A stretch of DNA of 64,000 bases from Phycisphaerales bacterium UBA7800 (GCA_002480565.1 DLCK01000089.1:43964-107963), one strand, 5' to 3'; shown: positions 54,742 to 64,000, counted from the first letter of the stretch. Numbers and translations: made by a program. The notes: a model not told the origin generated them from the sequence alone.

Positions 54742-55764
54742 TTATTTCACTTCGAAGATATCACCTGAACTGAATAAGGCCTGAAGGTCAGGCTTACCCT
54801 TGGCTGCAATAGCATCGTCGACCTGTTTTTGAAGCAGGTTTTCGTAGCATTCGTCTTCAATCTGATAGAAGACACCCATGGGTTCGGGGAACTCTGGATA
54901 TGTCATGCGTGAGAGCAGGAATGAGAGGCTCTCATCATGCTCATCATGGAAAAGCAGGTCATCAGCTTGGATGCCCTTACCCAATTCCACGACGCGGGGC
55001 TTGCGGTTGCCATCAAGCCAGATACCTTTGTCCTTGTCTTTACCAAAAATCATGGGCTTGCCATGTTCAAGTCGAAGGATGTGATCTTCCTTGGAATCTT
55101 TATTGGTGGCATACTCGAAAGCATGATGGTTGAACACATTACAGTCCTGGTAAATTTCGACAAAAGCCGAGCCTTCATGCATCGCTGCACGTTCAAGCAC
55201 ATCACCAAGATTCTTATCCACATCAATCGCGCGAGCCACGAAACTGGCTTCAGCAGCAAGGGCAACACTCAAAGGTGAAAGCGGCATGTCGATGGCACCC
55301 ATGGGGGATGACTTGGTCTTCTTGCCTTCTTCGGATGTTGGTGAATACTGGCCCTTGGTCAAACCGTAAATCCGGTTATTAAAGAGCAAAATTTTAATGT
55401 TGAAGTTTCGACGCAGCACGTGCAAGAGGTGGTTACCACCGATGGACAAGCCGTCGCCGTCACCGGTTACCTGCCAGACATCCAGGTCGGGATTTGCAAG
55501 TTTCACACCCGAAGCAAATGCTGGAGCGCGTCCGTGAATCGAGTGCATGCCATAGGTTTCCATGTAGTATGGGAAACGGCTTGAGCAACCGATACCGGAG
55601 ATGAACACAGTGTTCTCACGGGTCTGCCCAATCTTGGCACAGATACGGCGAACCTGGTTAAGGATGGCGTAGTCACCACAACCTGGACACCATCGAACAT
55701 CCTGGCTGGATGCGAAATCTTTGGGCTTGAGTTTCAATACATTAAGTTGAGCGTCAGCAGTCAT
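54742..55764 (-). CDS. korB: 2-oxoacid:ferredoxin oxidoreductase, beta subunit
   Basis: This 340-residue subunit carries the thiamine diphosphate site: WCPGCGDYAILNQVRRICAKIG, then GDGDGLSIGGNHLLHVLRRNFNIKILLFNNRIYGLTKGQYSPTS. It pairs with the alpha subunit encoded 40 bp upstream. The most likely reaction is oxidative decarboxylation of 2-oxoglutarate to succinyl-CoA with ferredoxin. Pyruvate cannot be excluded. A second beta-specific element, the C-terminal end from about 260 on, is unusual but has no known domain. Confidence 0.92.
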   Translation of the reverse strand: MTADAQLNVLKLKPKDFASSQDVRWCPGCGDYAILNQVRRICAKIGQTRENTVFISGIGCSSRFPYYMETYGMHSIHGRAPAFASGVKLANPDLDVWQVTGDGDGLSIGGNHLLHVLRRNFNIKILLFNNRIYGLTKGQYSPTSEEGKKTKSSPMGAIDMPLSPLSVALAAEASFVARAIDVDKNLGDVLERAAMHEGSAFVEIYQDCNVFNHHAFEYATNKDSKEDHILRLEHGKPMIFGKDKDKGIWLDGNRKPRVVELGKGIQADDLLFHDEHDESLSFLLSRMTYPEFPEPMGVFYQIEDECYENLLQKQVDDAIAAKGKPDLQALFSSGDIFEVK

Positions 55765-55805
55765 GAGTCTATTCCTGACTTAATTGGCGATTAGAGGTTT
55801 TCAAT

Positions 55806-57794
55806 TCAAATTCGAGCAGCATTAATACCAAACTTGCTAAGGTCAATATCCTGGTCATCCAGATCAACCTTATGCAAACGGGGGGTAAGGTATTCACGAT
55901 CGCCAAGTTTTCCAGCGAGCATGATTTCAATAGCCTGTTCGATTTCCTCGACCAGGAAGGGCTTGCCTGCAACCTTGTTCAGGCCACGGGCGTCAACAAG
56001 GAACTTACCACGAAGGATCAAACGAAGCTGACCGGTGTTAAGTTCGGGTACAAGTACCTGTTTGTAATTTTTGAGAATCTTCCCAAGGTTTTTGGGCATG
56101 GGATTCAGATGTCGCAGATGGATGCATGCAACCTTTTTGCCAGCCGCACGAGCACGGTCGGTAGCAGTGAGAATTGAACCATAGGTTCCGCCCCAACCCA
56201 CGAGCAGCAGATCGCCGGTCTCTTCACCGTGGACATGCAAATCGGGAACGTCTTGAGCAACCTTTTCAATTTTCATACGACGCAGGTCGGTCATGAATTG
56301 ATGGTTTTCAAAGTCGTAACTGACGTTACCTGAGATATGACCTTTTTCAAGACCACCCAGACGATGTTGCAAGCCCTTGGTTCCGGGGATAGCCCATGGG
56401 CGAGCCAGATTTTCATCACGCGAATAAGGCTGGAATACCTTGCCTTCTTCATGGACGGGATGTTTGACTTCGATGGGTTTGAGTTCAGATGCTTCTGGGA
56501 TACGCCAGGGCTCTGCACCATTACCGATGTATCCGTCAGTCAACATGACTACCGGCACCATGTATTTGATGGCAAGTCGCGTTGCTTCAATTGCGGTATC
56601 AAAGCAGTCACCAGGGGATTGAGCAGCAATCACGACCAACGGGCTGTCACCGTTACGACCATAGAGTGCTTGCAAAAGGTCCGACTGTTCAGTCTTGGTG
56701 GGCAGGCCTGTTGAAGGGCCACCACGCTGGACGTTGATGATCACAACGGGCAGTTCCATCATCATCGCAAGATTCAATGCTTCGGACTTGAGTGCCAAGC
56801 CTGGGCCGGATGTCCCGGTGACACCAAGCTGACCCGCAAAAGAAACACCAATGGCTGAACACATTGCTGCAATTTCGTCTTCTGCCTGGAACGTCTTGAC
56901 GCCGAAGTTACGCATGGCAGCAAGACTGTGAAGCACATCCGTTGCAGGTGTGATGGGATATGAGCAATAGACTAACGTTTTGGACGCCAGTTGTGCTGCG
57001 GTTGCAAAGCCCATTGCCGTTGCTTCGTTACCGCCAATTTTACGGTAACGCCCCGGATCAACGGGTGCGCGAGCTACATGGAAACGGACGGGAAACATTT
57101 CGGTGGTCTCACCGAAGAAGTAACCGGCTTTGAGTGTTTTGACGTTGGCTTCGGCCACGGCGGGAAGATGCTTCTTTTTGCCGAAGTAATCTTCGAGATA
57201 CTTGACTGTCGTATCGATGGGACGTTGATACAACCAATAGATCAGGCCCAGGGCAAACATATTTTTACAACGATTAATTTCCTTGGCGCCCATTCCCGAC
57301 TCTGCCAGGGCTTCTTGATTCAATCGCGTAATAGGAACTTTGGTAATGCGGTACTTGGTCTCGTACTTTTCATCATCAAGTGGATTGTAATCTTCAGGAT
57401 AACCTGCCTTGCGGAGATTGATCTTGGAGTATTCGTCCTCATTGACGACAATGATCCCGCCTTGCTGGACGTCATCAATATGGGCTTTAAACGCAGCAGG
57501 ATTCATGGCGATCAATGCATTGACTTCGTCACCCGGTGTATGGATATCGGAAGCTGCAAAGTTAATCTGAAAGCCCGAGACACCTGCGACGGTACCTGCA
57601 GGAGCTCTGATTTCTGCCGGGAAGTCTGGAAGCGTCGCAACGTCGTTACCAAAAATCGCTGAGGTATCGGTAAATTGCGTCCCTGCCAACTGCATACCAT
57701 CGCCGGAGTCTCCAGCAAAACGGATCACAGCCGATGCCAGTTCTTCAGTCGGTTTGTTCGACTCCAGAACTTCAGTGTTGGATGAGGCAGCCAT
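55806..57794 (-). CDS. korA: 2-oxoacid:ferredoxin oxidoreductase, fused gamma-alpha subunit
   Basis: This 662-residue protein has the gamma domain at the N-terminus (IRFAGDSGDGMQLAGTQFTDTSAIFGNDVATLPDFPAEIRAPAGTVAGVSGFQINFA) followed by the alpha domain (GGNEATAMGFATAAQLASKTLVYCSYPITPATDVLHSLAAM, GVTGTSGPGLALKSEALNLAMMMELPVVIINVQRGGPSTGLPTKTEQSDLLQALYGRNGDSP). This is the KorA layout of 2-oxoglutarate oxidoreductases. It is 41 bp upstream of korB. A 418-bp gap separates it from the divergent ClC gene. Confidence 0.93.
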   Translation of the reverse strand: MAASSNTEVLESNKPTEELASAVIRFAGDSGDGMQLAGTQFTDTSAIFGNDVATLPDFPAEIRAPAGTVAGVSGFQINFAASDIHTPGDEVNALIAMNPAAFKAHIDDVQQGGIIVVNEDEYSKINLRKAGYPEDYNPLDDEKYETKYRITKVPITRLNQEALAESGMGAKEINRCKNMFALGLIYWLYQRPIDTTVKYLEDYFGKKKHLPAVAEANVKTLKAGYFFGETTEMFPVRFHVARAPVDPGRYRKIGGNEATAMGFATAAQLASKTLVYCSYPITPATDVLHSLAAMRNFGVKTFQAEDEIAAMCSAIGVSFAGQLGVTGTSGPGLALKSEALNLAMMMELPVVIINVQRGGPSTGLPTKTEQSDLLQALYGRNGDSPLVVIAAQSPGDCFDTAIEATRLAIKYMVPVVMLTDGYIGNGAEPWRIPEASELKPIEVKHPVHEEGKVFQPYSRDENLARPWAIPGTKGLQHRLGGLEKGHISGNVSYDFENHQFMTDLRRMKIEKVAQDVPDLHVHGEETGDLLLVGWGGTYGSILTATDRARAAGKKVACIHLRHLNPMPKNLGKILKNYKQVLVPELNTGQLRLILRGKFLVDARGLNKVAGKPFLVEEIEQAIEIMLAGKLGDREYLTPRLHKVDLDDQDIDLSKFGINAARI

Positions 57795-58212
57795 TAATTG
57801 AGCTCCTTGCTCTAAGCGGAAAATATGGTTGACACGTCAAGCATAAGTAATGCTAAGGAAGGCCATGATATCATTCACTAGGTTTGAATCCAGTTGATAT
57901 CCCTTCAAATTCAAAACTATCAATGAAATTTTTATATAAAGAAAAACAGGTCTTTTGTGCTTGTTTTATAGGGGTTTGAGCGTTTTGGCGTTTTTCAATG
58001 TGAAGTGATCTAAAGACTGCCATACACGGACCCTCTCTCTACTTTGAGTATCGTCCAAATTCACCGATCTGCAAGACCAAAAGTCTATCATTTTCATTCC
58101 TGCTACATTTTACCGCAGATCATCAGAGAGTATCTACCGATGATTAATCATATTCATTTCAAAACATCCTCTGGTCATTGGCAGGTAATCGTCCCAAGAG
58201 CTACATTGGTAT
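57795..58212. other. Divergent intergenic region, korA to ClC gene
   Basis: No coding frame here is convincing. I looked for a fluoride riboswitch before the ClC gene and could not trace its conserved core, and saw no clear promoter. Confidence 0.5.
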
Positions 58213-59571
58213 GTGTTGGAGGACTTGCTGTTGTTAGCTTTGAATATCAAAGACCATCTATCGCTTGGCAAATATGTCATCAAATGGACCTTTCTGGCCG
58301 GACTCGTGGGCTTGGCGGTGGGGTCGGCATGTGCATTGTTTTTATGGACGCTGCATCTGGCTACTGATACCCGGCATGACTATCCATGGTTGCTGTTCCT
58401 CCTGCCGATCGGCGGACTTGCCATCGGTGCGATGTATCAGTGGCTTGGACGCAGTGTCGAAGCAGGCAACAATCTGGTCATGGACGAGATCCACGAGCCC
58501 GGCGGCGGTGTCCCGGCACGTATGGCGCCTCTGGTCCTCATCGGCACAGTCGCAACCCATCTCTTTGGCGGTTCGGCAGGTCGCGAAGGCACAGCCATCC
58601 AAATGGGCGGCGCAATCGCCTCAGCGATGGCTCGATCAACCTTCTTCAAATGGCTCAACCAAGTCGACGTCCGCACCATGCTCATTGCAGGTGTCGCAGC
58701 TGGCTTTGGCGGTGTCTTTGGCACACCGTTAACCGGGGCGATCTTTGCCTTGGAAGTTTTAGCCATTGGGCGGATGAGTTATGACGCATTGATCCCCTGC
58801 CTCATTGCCAGTGTCGTAAGTGACTGGGCTTGCCAATGGTGGGGAATCGATCACCAATACTACTTTGTCCCAAGCATGCACCTGCCGGACGCCGATGGCT
58901 TGATCGCACATCTGGATTGGTTGTTACTCGCCAAGGTCATAATCGCCGGTGTCGCGTTTGGGCTTGCCAGCAAGTTCTTTGCGGAACTGACACATGGCAT
59001 TGGCAAGCTGTTCAAAAAATTCATCGCCATCCCCATGCTTCGCCCCTTCATCGGCGGACTTCTGGTCATCGGCATGGTCTACCTGCTGGGCACGCGAGAC
59101 TACCTGGGCCTGGGTGTTACCAATCCAGACGGCGGCGTGAGTATTGTCAGTTGTTTTACCAATGGTGGCGCATCGCCATGGAGTTGGTGGTGGAAGTTGT
59201 TGTTTACTGCGGTGACCCTTGGTGCCGGATTCAAAGGTGGCGAAGTCACGCCGTTATTTTTCATTGGTGCAGCATTGGGTAATTCCTGTGCCTGGGTGTT
59301 GGGCGCGCCAGTGGACTTGTTTGCTGCCATTGGTTTTGTCGCCGTCTTTGCCGGTGCCACCAACACGCCGCTGGCCTGTACCATCATGGGTATCGAACTC
59401 TTCGGCCCTCAGCACGTGGTCTACCTTGCTGCCGGATGCTTCATTGCCTATCTCTTTAGCGGACACTCAGGCATCTATCTTTCCCAACGCATCGGCACCC
59501 CCAAACTCGACACCGAATTGCCCGAACTCACATCCCTGCGAAACATCCGGGAAATGAACAAAAAAGAATAG
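58213..59571 (+). CDS. ClC-family anion transporter, possibly fluoride type
   Basis: This protein of about 450 residues has the ClC architecture of repeated membrane helices. The anion-site segments differ from chloride ClCs: in place of GSGIPE there is EAGNNLVMDEI (around residues 83-92), and the gating motif is GREGT (123-127) rather than GREGP. Those variants are reported features of the ClC-F fluoride/proton antiporters. A second conserved block is FGGVFGTPLTGAIFALEVL. The frame opens at GTG 58213; TTG 58231, with GGAGGA 7 bp upstream, may be the true start. The fluoride assignment is inference. Confidence 0.82.
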   Translation: MLEDLLLLALNIKDHLSLGKYVIKWTFLAGLVGLAVGSACALFLWTLHLATDTRHDYPWLLFLLPIGGLAIGAMYQWLGRSVEAGNNLVMDEIHEPGGGVPARMAPLVLIGTVATHLFGGSAGREGTAIQMGGAIASAMARSTFFKWLNQVDVRTMLIAGVAAGFGGVFGTPLTGAIFALEVLAIGRMSYDALIPCLIASVVSDWACQWWGIDHQYYFVPSMHLPDADGLIAHLDWLLLAKVIIAGVAFGLASKFFAELTHGIGKLFKKFIAIPMLRPFIGGLLVIGMVYLLGTRDYLGLGVTNPDGGVSIVSCFTNGGASPWSWWWKLLFTAVTLGAGFKGGEVTPLFFIGAALGNSCAWVLGAPVDLFAAIGFVAVFAGATNTPLACTIMGIELFGPQHVVYLAAGCFIAYLFSGHSGIYLSQRIGTPKLDTELPELTSLRNIREMNKKE

Positions 59572-59712
59572 ACGTCCATTCAATCAACCCGCTTGTAATC
59601 AACCGTCTGGAAACGTTACTTCATCTGATTCTTTGACACAAAACAAAGATTCACATCAACGCTTCGGTTACGATATACACATCAATTTTCGCACGACCAA
59701 GGATGGCATCAA

Positions 59713-61626
59713 GTGAGTCTCAAATACCAGCGTATTCGACAACGCGATGAACAGTTGCCCGTGCTGGTCAAACAACTCACACGCGCATTTTCCAGTATCA
59801 CCTTGGCAATCATTTTCCTGCTGCTGATTATCACCTATGGCATCATTGGCTCTGTCCCCTTGGGGATGCTCGTTCAAACTTTACTTATGGGATTAGCGAT
59901 ACTGCTGCCAATCACCATTGCCGGAATCGGTGCATGGCGAACCGGCCGTTCACGCTGGCAGGTGGGTTTGGCTTTGCTGGGTGTCGCTGGACTCATCGCT
60001 GCCATGGACGTCTATGTGGTGCGACAGATCATTGACGCGATGCCTTGGTTTACCCGCTATCACACCACCGTCATTTATCGCCTGCGATTTTTTGAAATGA
60101 CGGAGTTGGAGTTCTTCAGTTGGTGGCCGATGAAGCTGCTCCTTGGCCTATTCATCCTCAACATGATCTGGGCGACTATTCGACGCATTGAGTTTAAGTT
60201 CGTCAACATCGGCGTACTGAGTGTCCACAGTGGTATCGTCATCCTTACCATCGGCAGCATGTTCTACGGCAACGCCAAACAGGAAGGTGACACACTCCTC
60301 TGGCGCGACGACCAACCCCTTACCGGCACAGTCAACACGTTCTACGATGCAGTGACACCAGCAATTTACTTCACAGTCGGTCAAGCTCAGCTGGGGATTC
60401 CCCTGCCACAACTGCCTCGCTATAACGACTATGATCCATTGACTGCTGCGTTGGATATCAAGCTCCACGAGACACCAGAATTCAAAGAACGTTTCGGCAA
60501 TCAACTCCAAGCTGTCATTCCCGGTTTTTTGGCTTATGCAAAGCTGCAAACCGCATGGATGAATGATCCACGCGCAGAGCCCAATCCTGCCTGGCAGGTG
60601 CAATTGATCGCTGGTGAAAAAGGCCCCGCCGTCAGTACCAACACCCTGGTCGCCAACTCCTCAATGGATTCAGTACTTCAAGGTGGCAGCTGGTCAGTTC
60701 AGTACATGCTCGCAATGACTCAAACGCAAATTGATGCGCTCAAGCAATCTCACAAAATCAGCCAGCAACCTGTCAGCCGTTTCTATCTCATTCAAATGGA
60801 CCCCGCTAAAGCCGAGTTGCAACTGCTCATCTGCCTGCCCGGTCGTGATGCCATACAGGTTCCGCTGACTGCTGATCGCTTCCCGGTTGCCACATTCGAC
60901 AGTCATACACTTTGGCTGCAAGTCATCCGTTACATCCCAAACGCTCGGCAGACGTTCATCCCCGTCCCCGTTGTCCGTAGTGAACGGATCAGCAAAGAAG
61001 AGGGCACTTATCTCAACGCCCTGCTCCCGGTTGATCTGTCCATGACGCTACCCGATGGCAGGGCTTGGCACAGACGTGTCTGGCTGACACATATGCGATA
61101 TCCCGAGCCGGGCATTGCGGATGATCAAAACCGTCCGATCACCCTCGACATCCCAACCATTGGCAAGGTCGATTTATGCTTTAGTCGTCAGCAAATCCAA
61201 CTGCCCTTTTCCATTGCTTTGGGTGACTTTGCAATGGTACCCTATCCGGGCAGCCACATGCCACGAGACTTTTACTCGCATCTGACACTCACCCATCCCG
61301 ATGGCAAATCGCAAAAAGGTGTCACGCGACTCAACCACCCCATGATGCATGGCAGAATCAAAATCAGCCAAACCGGATGGGACCCAGGCGACACCCTAAA
61401 CCCGCAGAATGATGCCAAAGACCAGCAAGGCCAATACATCCATCAACAACGCTACGTCATCCTCGGCATCGGCAACAACGTCGGTATCCATATCATCTTC
61501 GCTGGCTCCTGCTTGATCGTGATTGGCATCCCATGGGCGTTTTATGTCAAACCGTTTCTTCTTCGACATCGCAAGCATTCCATTCAACGTCAATTGCAAC
61601 AATCACCCACAGCGGAGGAATCATGA
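59713..61626 (+). CDS. resB: ResB-like cytochrome c biogenesis protein
   Basis: This 637-residue membrane protein is the ResB/Ccs1 part of System II cytochrome c assembly. It has N-terminal helices (FSSITLAIIFLLLIITYGIIGSVPLGMLV), more helices to about residue 190 (VNIGVLSVHSGIVILTIGSMFYG), a large outside domain, and one helix near the C-terminus (IHIIFAGSCLIVIGIPWAFYV). Start is GTG 59713. Its stop overlaps the ccsA start (ATGA). Confidence 0.9.
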   Translation: MSLKYQRIRQRDEQLPVLVKQLTRAFSSITLAIIFLLLIITYGIIGSVPLGMLVQTLLMGLAILLPITIAGIGAWRTGRSRWQVGLALLGVAGLIAAMDVYVVRQIIDAMPWFTRYHTTVIYRLRFFEMTELEFFSWWPMKLLLGLFILNMIWATIRRIEFKFVNIGVLSVHSGIVILTIGSMFYGNAKQEGDTLLWRDDQPLTGTVNTFYDAVTPAIYFTVGQAQLGIPLPQLPRYNDYDPLTAALDIKLHETPEFKERFGNQLQAVIPGFLAYAKLQTAWMNDPRAEPNPAWQVQLIAGEKGPAVSTNTLVANSSMDSVLQGGSWSVQYMLAMTQTQIDALKQSHKISQQPVSRFYLIQMDPAKAELQLLICLPGRDAIQVPLTADRFPVATFDSHTLWLQVIRYIPNARQTFIPVPVVRSERISKEEGTYLNALLPVDLSMTLPDGRAWHRRVWLTHMRYPEPGIADDQNRPITLDIPTIGKVDLCFSRQQIQLPFSIALGDFAMVPYPGSHMPRDFYSHLTLTHPDGKSQKGVTRLNHPMMHGRIKISQTGWDPGDTLNPQNDAKDQQGQYIHQQRYVILGIGNNVGIHIIFAGSCLIVIGIPWAFYVKPFLLRHRKHSIQRQLQQSPTAEES

Positions 61627-63353
61627 ATCCCATCAAACTTCTTCCAGTCTCTGTGTGTCTGTGCCTCTGTGGTTTATTCCTGCTTACTCATCTCGCTCAT
61701 GCACAAGTCCGACAGGAACCCGCAGGTAACACCTTGCCCAAAGCACCTGCCCCAATGCCCATTGCTGCTGCCGCAGGGCAATCGCCTTCGACGCCAATCA
61801 TGAGCGAGCAACAGCATGATGACTTTGCCGAACAACTCGATCTTTCGGTATTCAGTCAACTGGCTGTCTACGACAACGGACGTGCGAAAATTTTCGACAC
61901 CTATGCCCGTGAAATGATTGTCAATGTCTATGGCAAAACGCGCTATCGTGACATGTACACCAAACGTCGATATCCCCCAACCTTTACCTGGTTGGATCTG
62001 CTGCTCAATAAATCATGGTATGCCGACCGGCCATTGATCTATGTCGAAATTCTTGAGCTCCGTCGCGCCCTTGCCAAACTGCTTCCACAGGAAGTCGAAA
62101 ACGGATTTCTCCAATGGGGACGCCTGCCCCCGTCATTACTACTCACCGAAGAGGCTCAGCAAATCCTCAACGGCAGTGCATCCGATTTGCGACTCATCAA
62201 AGGCCGCAACCAAGTCCTCAGTGCATGGGCTGGATACCAAGTCCTTCCCGATAGCGTGCAACTCGTCAGTCCATCGCCACAGTCGGACAGTGATAAATGG
62301 CTGACGCTGTTTGGTGATGATGCCAACACACAAGTCCTCGAAACACGACTCGCATTCATGGAGTTGGCCAAAGCATGGAACGAAGCGGATGTGACTAATG
62401 CACAACATGCCATCGACAAACTCGTCGAATTGTTGCCATCGATTCACGCATCAACTTACCCATCGGTAACACTGAGGTATGCCGAGTCGTTGTATAACCG
62501 GACCCATAAATTCACCATCGGCTACCTGGCTTACGGGATCGCAACACTGCTACTACTCATTGCCATGGGCACGCAACGCAAATGGCTCATCCGTTGGGGG
62601 ATCGTCTTTCTGATGCTGGGTTTTGTCGTGCATACCGCAGGCTTTGCCGTCCGCGGACTCATCTCCGGTCGCTGGCCGATTCACAATCAGTTTGAGTCCT
62701 TCATTGCACTTGCATGGTTCGCATGCTTGATCGGCATCGGTCTGATGTTTGCCAAGCGTCAGTGGATGTTTGGTGCAGCGGCAGCGGCCTTGGGCACAAC
62801 CGCCCTGCTCTTTGCCAACACCGTCGAAATCCCATCACATGATGTGGCAAATGTCGCAGGCATTCTGGCAACGAGTCGGATTCTATACATCCATGTCAAC
62901 GTCGTCATTGCTGCCTACGCGCTGATCGCACTTGGCTTTTTCATCGCTCTGTTTTACCTGGGGGTCTACTACTTCAAGACCGATGCAGCCATGCGCATGG
63001 CATCCGCTGGATTAGGTGAAATGGATAAATCACAAGGCCCCCAAAAACTGCTTCACGATTTGGACAAAGCGCATGTGGTGATTCTCCAACTGGCCTTCTG
63101 GCTTCTCGGTGTCGGGATTCTTCTCGGAGCCTACTGGGCGGATCACGCTTGGGGACGCTGGTGGGGTTGGGACCCCAAGGAAACATGGGCGCTCATCACA
63201 TGGATCATCTATCTGATTGTCATCCATCTGCGCTTTGGCGTGAAAAAACCACAACTCGTCACCGCATGGCTTAGCGTCATCGGATTTATCGTCATGCTCT
63301 GGACCCATTGGGGCGTGAACCTGCTCCTGGCTGGACTCCACAGCTATGCCTAA
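61623..63353 (+). CDS. ccsA: CcsA-like cytochrome c biogenesis protein
   Basis: This 576-residue protein has a signal-like start (MNPIKLLPVSVCLCLCGLFLLTHLAHAQ), a soluble stretch, and about eight helices from residue 290 on. The haem-binding signature WADHAWGRWWGWDPKETWALITWIIYL is complete, with conserved His in HNQFESF and HVNVVIAAYAL. ATG 61623 overlaps the resB stop and is preceded by AGGAGG-like aggagga. With resB it exports haem and attaches it to apocytochrome c. The signal peptide is partly encoded by a dispersed repeat. Confidence 0.93.
   Translation: MNPIKLLPVSVCLCLCGLFLLTHLAHAQVRQEPAGNTLPKAPAPMPIAAAAGQSPSTPIMSEQQHDDFAEQLDLSVFSQLAVYDNGRAKIFDTYAREMIVNVYGKTRYRDMYTKRRYPPTFTWLDLLLNKSWYADRPLIYVEILELRRALAKLLPQEVENGFLQWGRLPPSLLLTEEAQQILNGSASDLRLIKGRNQVLSAWAGYQVLPDSVQLVSPSPQSDSDKWLTLFGDDANTQVLETRLAFMELAKAWNEADVTNAQHAIDKLVELLPSIHASTYPSVTLRYAESLYNRTHKFTIGYLAYGIATLLLLIAMGTQRKWLIRWGIVFLMLGFVVHTAGFAVRGLISGRWPIHNQFESFIALAWFACLIGIGLMFAKRQWMFGAAAAALGTTALLFANTVEIPSHDVANVAGILATSRILYIHVNVVIAAYALIALGFFIALFYLGVYYFKTDAAMRMASAGLGEMDKSQGPQKLLHDLDKAHVVILQLAFWLLGVGILLGAYWADHAWGRWWGWDPKETWALITWIIYLIVIHLRFGVKKPQLVTAWLSVIGFIVMLWTHWGVNLLLAGLHSYA
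61651..61673 (+). repeat. Dispersed repeat copy inside the ccsA signal peptide
   Basis: This 23-bp segment is the reverse complement of 45194-45216 with one mismatch. It encodes SVCLCLCG of the leader peptide. Confidence 0.7.
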
Positions 63354-63370
63354 CACCCCGGAAGTTTTCA

Positions 63371-63979
63371 ATGCAAGCCAAAGCGTCTCGTCTGGACCGT
63401 TCGTTTTATCATCAGGATGTGCTTCGTCTTGCCAAAGCGCTCTTGGGTAAAGTCCTCGTGCGTATGAAAGGTAAGACGCGGCTTGCAGGACGGATCGTCG
63501 AAACCGAAGCCTATCTGGGCATCCCGGATAAAGCAGCTCACACGGTGGGTGGTCGGCGGACACCACGCAATGAATCCATGTGGCAAGACGGGGGCACGCT
63601 GTATGTCTACTTCACCTATGGCATGCACCACTGCATGAACATCGTCGCCCAACAGTCCGACGAACCTGTAGCAGTGCTCATCCGCGCGTTGGAACCGCTT
63701 GAGGGGATGGACGTGATGTACACCCGTCGCAAGGTTGCAAAGAAAGATAAAGACCTATGCTCAGGTCCGGCAAAACTCTGCCAGGCTTTGGACATTTCAC
63801 GTGAGCAGGATGGCATTGATCTGGTGTCAGATTCACAGATTTGGATCGAAGACCAACATGTGAAAATATCCCCAATAGACATCGCAACCGGCCCACGCAT
63901 TGGTGTGCAATACGCACAGGAATGGGCAGACAAACCGTACCGTTTTTGGATTAAAGATCACTCGTGTGTGTCGAGATAG
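63371..63979 (+). CDS. 3-methyladenine DNA glycosylase (MPG/AAG family)
   Basis: This 202-residue base-excision enzyme removes alkylated purines. It has the family pattern LARALLG-like LAKALLGKVLVR, GRIVETEAYLGIPDKAAHTVGGRRTPRNESMWQDGGTLYVYFTYGMHHCMNIV with the catalytic Glu in ETEAY, and LCSGPAKLCQAL near the C-terminus. ATG 63371 is chosen over an upstream frame overlapping ccsA. It may be co-transcribed with ccsA, 17 bp away. Confidence 0.94.
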   Translation: MQAKASRLDRSFYHQDVLRLAKALLGKVLVRMKGKTRLAGRIVETEAYLGIPDKAAHTVGGRRTPRNESMWQDGGTLYVYFTYGMHHCMNIVAQQSDEPVAVLIRALEPLEGMDVMYTRRKVAKKDKDLCSGPAKLCQALDISREQDGIDLVSDSQIWIEDQHVKISPIDIATGPRIGVQYAQEWADKPYRFWIKDHSCVSR

Positions 63980-64000
63980 GGATTAGGGATTAGGGATTAG
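63974..64000. repeat. Heptamer tandem repeat at the window end
   Basis: The unit ggattag (equally agggatt) is repeated at least three times and runs off the window. Its true length cannot be seen. Confidence 0.75.

Noticed and set aside
56991..57662. 223-residue frame on the plus strand inside korA
   Set aside because: Antisense shadow of korA with Cys-rich, non-family sequence.
57900..58212. Possible fluoride riboswitch before the ClC gene
   Set aside because: I could not find the conserved core and pseudoknot strands by eye; a covariance-model search would decide.
58044..58367. 107-residue frame overlapping the ClC start
   Set aside because: No family pattern and it overlaps the first ClC helices in another frame.
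1..64000. CRISPR array
   Set aside because: No regularly spaced direct repeats with unique spacers and no cas gene were seen.

Overview
This looks like a chromosomal segment of a Planctomycetota bacterium, most likely of the Phycisphaerae or a close relative. The clearest lineage sign is a type II pseudopilin-like protein with the GFTLIELLVVISIIALLISILLPALSKAR-type N-terminus and a C-terminal H-x9-DG motif, typical of the PVC group. Supporting signs are the Asp-type HemB, the KorAB ferredoxin oxidoreductase, System II cytochrome c assembly and many small AraC/LacI/XylR-controlled sugar clusters. The taxonomic call is inference; no rRNA gene is present.

Positions 1 to about 24.4 kb form an accessory defence and mobility island. 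It opens with a type 2 BREX operon: the 3' part of pglX, then pglY, pglZ, brxD and brxHI. A Lit-like (peptidase U49) HEXXH metallopeptidase gene sits between pglX and pglY. Next come an SMC/Rad50-like ABC ATPase interrupted by an in-frame amber codon, a winged-helix fragment, a GmrSD-like DUF262/DUF1524 nuclease and a Fic protein. After a frameshifted remnant lies a tight operon of a large serine recombinase and two ParB/RepB-like proteins, then a winged-helix protein and a HipBA toxin-antitoxin pair. Most are anti-phage or stress-response families, so the stretch reads as an accreted island.

From 24.4 to 28.5 kb there is a small repeat-flanked hypothetical gene and a five-gene ArsR-controlled metal/metalloid operon (ArsR, DUF318 permease, MTH895-type redox protein, anchored thioredoxin, CcdA). 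From 28.6 to 37.3 kb are a transglutaminase-like protein, a fused iron-type ABC permease, an M48 peptidase, dapF with a phosphoesterase, and a MarR/MATE pair with two well-defined palindromic operators.

From 37.4 to 43.8 kb are regulated metabolic clusters (UroD-like, phytanoyl-CoA dioxygenase-like and AraC; an XylR-type regulator divergent from pseudopilin-like and exported proteins). Positions 43.8 to 44.8 kb hold no gene but contain a roughly 550-bp nested palindrome whose loop carries a perfect G4-N5 repeated G-quadruplex motif.

The rest (44.8 to 64 kb) is mostly housekeeping: hemB, cysS, an oxidoreductase pair with an AraC regulator, tRNA-Arg(ACG), a LacI regulator facing an ADP-ribosylglycohydrolase through a promoter with an overlapping operator, korA/korB, a ClC-type antiporter with an unusual anion-site motif, resB/ccsA, and a 3-methyladenine DNA glycosylase.
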